Shown here piece after piece: positions 55,047 through 64,000 of a DNA stretch of 64,000 nucleotides. Origin of the DNA: Exophiala sp. HKRS030 (Eukaryota > Ascomycota > Eurotiomycetes > Chaetothyriales > Herpotrichiellaceae); contig JAHWDD010000016.1 in assembly GCA_023897205.1 (NCBI GenBank), positions 310,001 to 374,000 on the forward strand, read 5' to 3'. The notes beneath the pieces were generated by a model. It did not search any database, was not told the DNA's origin, and saw only the letters and a list, made by a program, of their open reading frames with translations. Each line of letters begins with the position of its first letter. Within the stretch, counting starts at the first letter, position 1. The position numbers and the translations under genes were made by a program.

Positions 55047-56610
<1,564 letters not shown>

Positions 56611-57572
56611 GTTTGACGAAATATGGTAATGGGCAGTACTACACAGGTCGACTCGATTGTCAGGTGTACAGAACCATGTGCGATGGTCGCGGCGCAATCA
56701 GATGATCCCGAATATCGAGGCGATGAAACAGGGGCCAATTTTATGGAGGAGGGAAGGTTGTTGGAGGGCGGCAGGCGGACGAGGATTTGAAGCCTTGGTT
56801 GATGGGAGACGGGGATGTTTGAGATATATTTTCCTAGCCGCACCCGAATGTCGCGTTTCTGAGATTCTGGACGGAGGAAGGAAGGAATTGGAGATGGTGG
56901 ATCGTGGAGTGGAGGAAGCTAGTCGCTTATTGGACAGATCTTCAGCCAATGAGACACTTTGAAATTCCTGAAGGAAAGACAAGCGATTCCCAGGCACGTT
57001 GGGAGTGGCCGGACTGCCAGAGCCTTGCCCGTTAAGCGCCAGTTAACCCGGAACCCTAACAAGTCAACTACCGTCAACTAGCCTAAGAAGCCTGGAGGTT
57101 GACCCGACTGGTTAAAGGCCTTCCCTATTTATGGAGTACCGCCCACCCAGAGTTCGCCCAGGAACCCCGCCTAATTGATAAAAGACGGCCCACCTACGCC
57201 CGCCCGCCCGCCCGCGCTTGTTGCAGATCTCTGTATATGAATTACTTAGTTCTATCCTGCCTAAACAGTCACCCACTATATTCTCGCCGTACTCCCATAT
57301 GCTACTTTCTAGAAGCACTTTCACTCTCCTCACCTTCAACCAATACCCTCACTACAGATCCAGTTCAATCAAGTTGATCTGTTCTCTTTACCATTGTGCC
57401 ATCGGTCTGTTCCTCTCCCTGTGCCTCAAATGCCCTAACTGCCTCCACCACAATTTAATTCGACTGTCAACGACCGCAATCCTGTCCCACCCAATGTACG
57501 CACTCACCACCTGCGTCTGTGCTTCCACACTCGGTCCCGTGTGCAACTCCTTTGCCTCACAGAATATTCAAC
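56611..57572. promoter_or_regulatory. Divergent promoter region between RVB2 and the coiled-coil gene
   Basis: It contains a CCCG tandem run (GCCCGCCCGCCCGCCCGCGC, 57199-57216) and a CT-rich leader before the ATG at 57573 (CTGTTCCTCTCCCTGTGCC). It serves both genes, which start about 960 bases apart. Confidence 0.5.
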
Positions 57573-60176
57573 ATGTCCTCGGCTGATCCAAGACTCAATC
57601 GTCTTACAAGAGCACATCTAACACCCGATTCACGACAATCTCCACCTGCGGTTCTTGGGCCTTCACCGCAACCACCAAAAACTGCCATCACCATCGACGC
57701 TGTACAAAATGAACTGCGCGCCGTCTTGGAAGCCTCTGTCGATGCTGGCTTGTCCAGGCGAAAACTTACTCAATTGGAGAAAGAACAAGAGTTGGCCCGT
57801 GAAGAGTTGCGAGACCGGCAGAAGAAGCATACCGCATTCCCCATCATTATTGAGCAAGCAGAGAGCACATTGAAGCGTGTCGATGGAGCCCGTGAATCGG
57901 CTGCCAAGGTCACTCATGATCGGTCTGGCGTTGAATCTCTGTCAATTCAGGCGTTCTTCTATACGTTTGAAGGCTACGTTAAGGGAGTTGTCGACAAGTC
58001 ACACGATGATTCGAAATATGTTTTGGCCGCGCAAGCTCTCGTCGATCCGTTCAATCAGCGCCTTCATGATTTAGAACAACGATTGAAATCAAATGAGGAA
58101 GAGAACAAACTTCTCCGCGAACAGAATAATCATCAATCCGCAAGCTTGAAGGCGCTTGAGTCTGCAGTAAAGGCGTTGCAAAGTGTTCCGCCACCCGATC
58201 CATTAGCTACACCAGATATACTCCGCAAGGTCGGTGATCTTGAGAAGAGACTCTCTGAAAAGGTGGAGAACTACAAGAAAGGGTTTACGCTGAAGATCGC
58301 CAACCTTGAGGACTCTAGAAAAACTTCAGACGGTATTGTCTCACAATTTCAAGATGAGATTAGACGCTTGCCGACTACACATGACCTCGAAGAAAAATTC
58401 AAGAAACTTACAGGGACCGAGTCGGGCGTTAGAGGCATCGAAACCAGAGTTCAAAAGCTGGAGACTCTTGCGTCAAATGACCATTCCTCACAGCAACTTC
58501 AGAATCTCGACAACTTGAAATCAGAAGTACTCAGGAAGATGGATTTCTCACTCCAAACCCAGGCCAACATCGTGCAGAGAGACGTGTCTGGGCTAGCAGC
58601 ACGGCAGAAGGAACTCGAAAACCAAGTCAGAGAAGCTAACAGCAGCGCTACGACAAGAGAAAACATATTGTCAACTTTTCAAAGTATAGTTGCCGGACAC
58701 GGCACTCGTTTAGCAGCTGTAGAAGGTCAACTCAACTCGTCTGACCAGTCACGGGCTACTGCTCAACAAAGTCAATTAGACACCCTCAACCAAAAAGTCG
58801 ATACCCTCAAGTCAGGTATCCCTGATATGGTAAAATCATGGTGGAAAGACCACAGTCAGAGAATTACGGATAGGGAAAGGCATGAAGCTCTACAAAGTCG
58901 TGTGACAAGCCTGGAAAACTCAGAGCTGTCCAAGGAGGTACAAACGATGCAGCAAAATATACTGAGACTCGAACATCTTGTGAAGCAGGCTGGTGATCCA
59001 CATATATCGATGTCAGCCCAAGAAGCTTTGAGTGGGGTTCGAAATCTTCAGACACAAGTTTCAAGGATCGAGCGGAGTATGCAAGAGGGCTCTACAGGCA
59101 GGATGCCCTTCCATAATGACGAATCTCTCCAAAAACGGTTGGATGACCTTTCAACAACTATGGCGAGGCACGACAACGACGTTGTCGAGCTGGACCGAAC
59201 AGTACAGGCTTTGTTAAGGGCTGGACTATCGAGTGATGACCGCAAGGCATTAGAAAGTATCAAACGTGTCGACAAAAGAATTGACAAGATGGAGCATCAG
59301 CAGCAGCACCTCATCACGAGGTTCGACAATTTGTCGACAGAAGGGATGGTGAAGAGGATGGTCGGTTTCCTAAATCCTTTGTTGCCCAAATTCGAACAAG
59401 GATTGCGCAATTTGGAGGTGATGACAAGCAGGATTGACACCCTGAAGGCTACTATCAAAGTGATGACCGAGGTGCAGGACAACCTGAAACGTGAACTGAA
59501 TGACTTGAGCGAACAAAATCGAACGATCCGAAGCAGACTCGACCATTACCAGGCAAGGACGTCGCATGGCGAACGGGCTCAGAACGAACTTGACCATAAC
59601 CAAGAGCTCAAGCGAATTGCCCAAGTTCTTGATCTGCACATGGTGGCATCCGTAAATGCTCAAGAGAAACTTGCCAAGGACTTCCACACTTGCCGGCACG
59701 AAATGGTGGAAGATGTGCGCATCTTGAAAGAAGGTAGACTGGGGCAAGAGGTCAGGATCACTGCCCTGGAAGAGAAGAGTCGACCTTCGTCTGGATCCGA
59801 TGCGAACGAGACCTCTGGTTCTACCAAGAGCAAAGAATCCACGCCTCAACTATCGTCTCAACAAGCTACGCCCAAGCCCAGCAACAATCGACGTTCTACT
59901 AGCCTGCATACGACCACACGATCTGTCACTCGTCCGGAGGAAACAGACATCAATCATATAGAGGACCTTGGACCGGATGAGCTTTCTCAGGACATTGGGA
60001 GCGCTCTATATGGTGGCGACAAGGGACACACCCGGCATGATAATGTTAATGGGACTGGACCTGGGGTTGACACTGGCCACGGCAAGAGTTTCATGCATAG
60101 AGGAGCAAAGCGTAAAGCGGGTGAGACTGGGCCACAAGAGTCGCCGGGTCCGATATCGAAACAACGAAGGAAGTAG
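57573..60176 (+). CDS. Long coiled-coil protein of unknown function, 867 residues
   Basis: A single exon; the ATG at 57573 (ACATGTCCTC context) starts MSSADPRLNRLTRAHLTPDS. A Pro-rich N-terminus leads into a charged helical rod from about residue 50 to 720 with heptad patterns (LTQLEKEQELAREELRDRQK, LEQRLKSNEEENKLLREQNN, LETLASNDHSSQQLQNLDNL, VMTEVQDNLKRELNDLSEQN). The Ser/Thr-rich tail ends in basic clusters (HRGAKRKAGETG, SKQRRK) that look like nuclear localisation signals. There are no enzymatic motifs. It could be a structural or chromatin-associated protein; similarity searches with coiled coils are easily misleading. Confidence 0.8.
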   Translation: MSSADPRLNRLTRAHLTPDSRQSPPAVLGPSPQPPKTAITIDAVQNELRAVLEASVDAGLSRRKLTQLEKEQELAREELRDRQKKHTAFPIIIEQAESTLKRVDGARESAAKVTHDRSGVESLSIQAFFYTFEGYVKGVVDKSHDDSKYVLAAQALVDPFNQRLHDLEQRLKSNEEENKLLREQNNHQSASLKALESAVKALQSVPPPDPLATPDILRKVGDLEKRLSEKVENYKKGFTLKIANLEDSRKTSDGIVSQFQDEIRRLPTTHDLEEKFKKLTGTESGVRGIETRVQKLETLASNDHSSQQLQNLDNLKSEVLRKMDFSLQTQANIVQRDVSGLAARQKELENQVREANSSATTRENILSTFQSIVAGHGTRLAAVEGQLNSSDQSRATAQQSQLDTLNQKVDTLKSGIPDMVKSWWKDHSQRITDRERHEALQSRVTSLENSELSKEVQTMQQNILRLEHLVKQAGDPHISMSAQEALSGVRNLQTQVSRIERSMQEGSTGRMPFHNDESLQKRLDDLSTTMARHDNDVVELDRTVQALLRAGLSSDDRKALESIKRVDKRIDKMEHQQQHLITRFDNLSTEGMVKRMVGFLNPLLPKFEQGLRNLEVMTSRIDTLKATIKVMTEVQDNLKRELNDLSEQNRTIRSRLDHYQARTSHGERAQNELDHNQELKRIAQVLDLHMVASVNAQEKLAKDFHTCRHEMVEDVRILKEGRLGQEVRITALEEKSRPSSGSDANETSGSTKSKESTPQLSSQQATPKPSNNRRSTSLHTTTRSVTRPEETDINHIEDLGPDELSQDIGSALYGGDKGHTRHDNVNGTGPGVDTGHGKSFMHRGAKRKAGETGPQESPGPISKQRRK

Positions 60177-60973
60177 CTACAGGATGAACAAACGACAGAG
60201 GTTTATGGGCATTTCGATACCCCCAAAGAAGACATGATTTCCAAAAAGGATTAGCAAATGCACGGCTGGATGGAAAGGCTACGTCAGGGAATGGCATGTT
60301 TAAGTATTAGCAAGAGCGAAGGAGCCTGGCATGATGTGATTACAAGACTCTTTATACTTAGGGAGTGGATTATGGTGTTTGCTGGAATTCATCAATCATA
60401 CTGCAAATAGATAATGCTGTCCTGATTAGGATGCCAAGACTTTAGCATGAGGTTCTTCTTGATTACAAGCCTTCTCCCTCTTCTCCCTAGACTGCTGAGA
60501 AGGTGCTTGTTGCCACAATCTGATCTCTGGATGATTGATGGAGATCCAAGGCCGCCCTCGAAACTCCATCAATCTCGTTGAAAGCAAGCCTCTTATGCAT
60601 AAAACGTAAGTAGGTCAATATCGTGGAGTCAAGCTGACTAAAGCGCACGGGCCATCAGATGTCCAAATATGGTTTAGTCTCACGTCAGGCCCCAACTGAG
60701 TAGTCAGCAACACCATCGATCGCCTCCCGCTACCATCTCCACCCTCAAATTTAGGTGCCTGTGTTTCAAATAAATCGTCCTCGGACGAGCTGATGACTCT
60801 GCCTGATCGATCTCAAGATCTGTGAACGCGTTCCTTGCGTGGTTTAGCAAGCTGCGTGAGTTCTGGGCGAGGAGACCTCATATCTCGTCGACGTAGAAGG
60901 AGACTGTCGCCATATCGAACAAAGATTCAGGAGTTTTCTCTCAGCTTGGACGCGCTCCACTCGGGCCATAACC
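60177..60973. promoter_or_regulatory. Intergenic region upstream of the LtrA gene
   Basis: 3' region of the coiled-coil gene and promoter of the LtrA gene, both on the plus strand. No feature recognised. Confidence 0.45.
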
Positions 60974-63362
60974 ATGGCATCGACTCCCGAGACCGACTCG
61001 AAAGCTCCCAGTGGTGCAACAACACCGAGTCATCATCATCACCACCATGGCCATCATCCACACGTTAGACGTTTCACACAATTCATTCATCCCCATAGTG
61101 GGAAGACGGTCCATGTCTGTCACTCACCTGAGCATGTCGGTTAGTTTACGTATCTTTGTGAGGAAACAAGATAATTGTTTATTCTGACTAACGATTTCTT
61201 GCAGAACTGAAGAGAAAAGAGCTCTTGGAGACCGAGAAGGATACAAGCCAGTTTGATATAGTTTTGCACGGTTCTCCTGATCATTTAGAGGTGAGTCTGA
61301 CAGGATGGGATTATCAATGCACAAAACAAGTCGCTCATCGTATTTGGCTAGGCTGTCAGAACGCTCCACGAACATCACGAAAAGCGACGAGACGATTTGA
61401 GAGAACGGCACGGCGAGGTTTATTCCGACATTGAGAATGTCAAATCGGAGCTAGACGCCCTTGCTGCCGAATTACACCATATCACTGCCCACGCTGTATC
61501 GCTAGACGCGTCATTTGACCGATATGGCTATTCGGCCCACCTTCGAACAAAAGAAGATGAGTCCGAGACGACGTCAATTCATAGTGATCATCCTTCAGCT
61601 AGCGACAAGCATGCTGATCGGTCTGTCGAAGCTTTGAAATTCATTCGCCGCCCGGTCATCAGACAGTATTTCCACAAAGGTCTTCTTTGGAGATCGGCCA
61701 AGGCAGGTGAAGTTGCTTCGTTCGAACTTTTCGTCGACCTGGTCTATGTTGGTGTCATTGATATCATCGGTGAGACTGCAGTTGAGCATCCTGGCGGTTT
61801 GGCCTTGTTGCAGTTTGTGATTGTATTTTCCATTGGTAAGAGGTCTTCATCCCTGCATGCAACACATTGAATCTGACTCGATTTTCTAGCGTGGAAGATT
61901 TGGGCGGACTTGACTATGATAATCAATCACTTCGAAATCGACGACATCATGCAACGAATCAATGTCATTTTCTATCTCGTCTGCTTGTTTGGCTTTACCA
62001 CGGTATGTCTTGTTTTTCATGGTCGTTCTATACTACATCAAGCTGAGGAAGTTACATAGAATATTGCCTACGCATTCGAGTCGACATACACATCCATGAT
62101 CGCATTCTACATCACTCAGCGACTTTTCGGTGGAATCTGGTATCTGACTGTCGCATTTCTCTTACCAAACATCCGTGGTGCAATGATTGGAATGGCTCTT
62201 CAGGTCTTCATTTCAGTCGCCATTTGGATCGGTAGTATCCATGTTGCTTGGCCCAATCAACTCGCACCAATCTTCATCGGTCTCGTGCTTGATCTTTTTG
62301 GAGGCATTTTCTTGGTCTACCTGTTCAGACAGGCTGCCACGAAAAAGAATCTGAAGCGGCTCGCACATTGGTTCGACTTTATGCCAGCTATCAATATTGA
62401 GCATAGGGTAGAACGGAATAATGCTTTTGTTTCTTTGGTAAGTAAAAAGTGCTGATTTGTTTGAGTGTGGATATTGACAATCGGGGAATAGGTGTTTGGT
62501 TATTCGATTCTCACCATTCTATTCCAATCCAGCTCTTCATTTGGAATCAATGCATTTTTCGGCAAAGGAGTGCTTGGTCTGATTCAAGCTTTTGTCTTCA
62601 ACTGGTAGGCTGCCAAACCAACACATTTGCACGAACATCTACTTACCAAAGACCGTCAGGATCTACTTCGAAATTGACAGCTACAATGTACACGTCCATG
62701 CCATCCGTCGTCACTGGGTAAGTAGCTCAGTATGGATATCCGCGCACCTCCCCTTCATCATGGGCTACATATTAGCAGCGTCAACGCTCTCCAAACTCGT
62801 CCTGGCACACGACTCACCCAACGCCGACGAACACGATCTGGGCCACCACTATGAAGAACGCTCCGAAGCCGAAATACCCAAATCGCTACGCTGGTTCTAC
62901 TGCGGCGGGCTAGGCGTCGCCCTCATTTCCATGTCTGTCATATCTTTCTGCCACATCCACAAACGGCTCAAACAGTCACGACTGAAGAAACGGCCACGCT
63001 TGGCCATCCGCGTCGCCGTCGCCGCCATCATCATCTGCCTGCCCACTGCAGACTCGCTCAACTCGTTGCAACTCATCGCCATCACGACGAGTCTTGTGTC
63101 GTTTGTGTTGATTTTGGATTTGTTCGGGAGTTCATGTGAAGGTGATCGGTTCTGGACCGGTGGCTGGTGTGATGCCGAGAAGAAGAAGTGCAAGTATACG
63201 GCGAATGTGAAGTTGGGTAGAAAGAGGAAGAGGGAGTTGGAGAAGGCGCTGATGAATGGTCAAAAGATGACCATTGCCGATTTGATGAAGAGGCATTCCA
63301 GTATGAGCAGTTTGGAGAGTGCGCCGAGTCGTGATGAGGAGTGGCATGGTGGGCATTATTAG
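60974..63362 (+). CDS. LtrA-family (low temperature requirement A) membrane protein
   Basis: Seven exons (60974-61139, 61205-61290, 61352-61835, 61890-62002, 62060-62437, 62492-62604, 62660-63362) give 680 residues. A His-rich N-terminus (SHHHHHHGHHPHVRRF) precedes a cytosolic helix and then the LtrA core: SFELFVDLVYVGVIDIIGET, AWKIWADLTMIINHFEIDD, AYAFESTYTSMIAFYITQRL, IFIGLVLDLFGGIFLVYLF, IYFEIDSYNVHVHAIRRHW and AHLPFIMGYILAASTLSK. At least eight hydrophobic segments are visible, so it is a multi-pass membrane protein. LtrA was named from a Listeria mutant impaired at low temperature; its biochemical role is unknown. The fungal version adds the His-rich head and a charged C-terminal tail (RKRKRELEKAL). 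All introns are GT-AG. Confidence 0.9.
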
Positions 63363-63764
63363 TGGGATAGACAGTGGAGGTATTGGTAGTGGAGAGGTGG
63401 AGCAGGTTTGTGTGAGAGTTTTTGGATGTTGATGATGGTATGTATCTGTCCGGGATAGACAGGCTTGAACATCCATCCTTTTTGAAATTCAATGTACGGA
63501 AAGCACGGTGTTTTTGGATTCTATACCTCATACTTTCTCTCACCATCCAGTGGGACTTCCAGGCATCTTCTGGGCTAAGAGTGTCGACACAAAATAGACA
63601 ATGGTTGAGTACTGGCTAAAACATGAATAAGACAATAAAACTACCTTTTACCTGTCCTCCTTTCATGCTTTGATAGACAGTGAATCAAACTGCTTAGCCT
63701 TCATCTCGACTTTCGGTCCCGCCTACCCGAAGACAGGAAGTTCATCACTATCAGCCGATCAACC
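63363..63764. other. Intergenic region
   Basis: 3' region of the LtrA gene. Open frames on both strands look random. Confidence 0.4.
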
Positions 63765-64000
63765 ATGATCACCATCCCATCTCGGCTCCGACCCATCTCC
63801 ACGCTTCAGGACCGGAGAAAACACATCCATCCCCAGAACTCCGAGGCTGTCTCCTGTCTTAGGTATGCTTACAATATTAACCTATCCACAAACCATTCCA
63901 CTCCAAGAACAAGAATATGTAACAGTAGATCCTCAAGCCGAACCCGCGGCCCTCGTGTCCACCGATTCCAGCAAAATCTATCCAATGACCAAGCGTCGGA
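63765..64000 (+). CDS. Possible 5' end of a gene running off the window
   Basis: Two plus-strand frames stay open to the edge. One starts at ATG 63765 (MITIPSRLRPISTLQDRRKH), a basic, Ser/Arg-rich start that could be a mitochondrial signal. The other starts at ATG 63865 and reads EYVTVDPQAEPAALVSTDSS, then KIYPMTKRR, which looks more like protein. They could be joined by an intron, but I could not fix the splice. No family recognised. Confidence 0.3.
   Translation, partial: MITIPSRLRPISTLQDRRKHIHPQNSEAVSCLRYAYNINLSTNHSTPRTRICNSRSSSRTRGPRVHRFQQNLSNDQAS

Noticed and set aside
57197..57216. CCCG tandem run as a regulatory array or CRISPR-like repeat
   Set aside because: It is a simple low-complexity run of about 20 bases without spacers. 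No CRISPR array exists in this eukaryotic window.

Overview
The window comes from a filamentous ascomycete (Pezizomycotina). The evidence is short GT-AG introns of about 45-95 nt with CTAAC/CTGAC branch sites, genes packed on both strands, and families typical of these fungi: HET, Clr5, Zn2Cys6, LtrA, PNP-like NLR heads and CmcJ/GA4-desaturase-like enzymes. I cannot name the species. One 100-base N gap (27600-27699) splits the window, so the two halves may not be directly adjacent.

Left half (1-27.6 kb), accessory region. It starts with decayed genes: a frameshifted PNP-like fragment, a HET-domain fragment, a small transcription-factor-like fragment, and a short-chain dehydrogenase with two frameshifts. 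A small CHZ1-like gene follows, then a DUF829 (TMEM53-like) pseudogene. From 8.3 to 14.2 kb two paralogous orphan genes flank an intact eight-exon AAA+ ATPase gene. Both orphans are followed by the same roughly 230-bp 3' flank, so this is a segmental duplication with the ATPase gene between the copies. A perfect 23-bp-arm palindrome lies between the ATPase gene and the second orphan. Then come mostly single-exon orphan genes (14.4-22.5 kb), some perhaps sharing a C-terminal domain, a divergent LaeA-like methyltransferase-fold protein, a long unidentified gene on the minus strand, and a SET-domain gene that has an in-frame stop and runs into the gap.

Right half (27.7-64 kb), mostly conserved genes after about 0.9 kb of AT-rich, RIP-like sequence: a Zn2Cys6 regulator, a 6-phosphofructo-2-kinase/fructose-2,6-bisphosphatase paralog that has lost a phosphatase histidine, a complete HET protein, a Clr5/C2H2 protein, a dihydroxyacetone-synthase-like transketolase, and a stand-alone histidinol-dehydrogenase-like enzyme. 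An interstitial telomeric repeat separates the last two. A 3.5-kb gene-poor stretch follows. Next are a CmcJ/GA4-desaturase-like oxidoreductase, LIN1/CD2BP2 (splicing), TAD3 (tRNA wobble deamination), RVB2 (chromatin-remodelling AAA+ ATPase), a long coiled-coil protein and an LtrA-family membrane protein.

There is no recognisable biosynthetic cluster. The contrast is between a conserved housekeeping block (about 48.8-63.4 kb) and a fast-evolving island (about 1-27 kb) carrying allorecognition-type remnants and lineage-specific genes. The best candidate for an undescribed system is the duplicated orphan pair around the AAA+ ATPase, together with the adjoining orphan genes. Exon coordinates were worked out by hand from splice signals and reading-frame continuity, and none is backed by transcript data.
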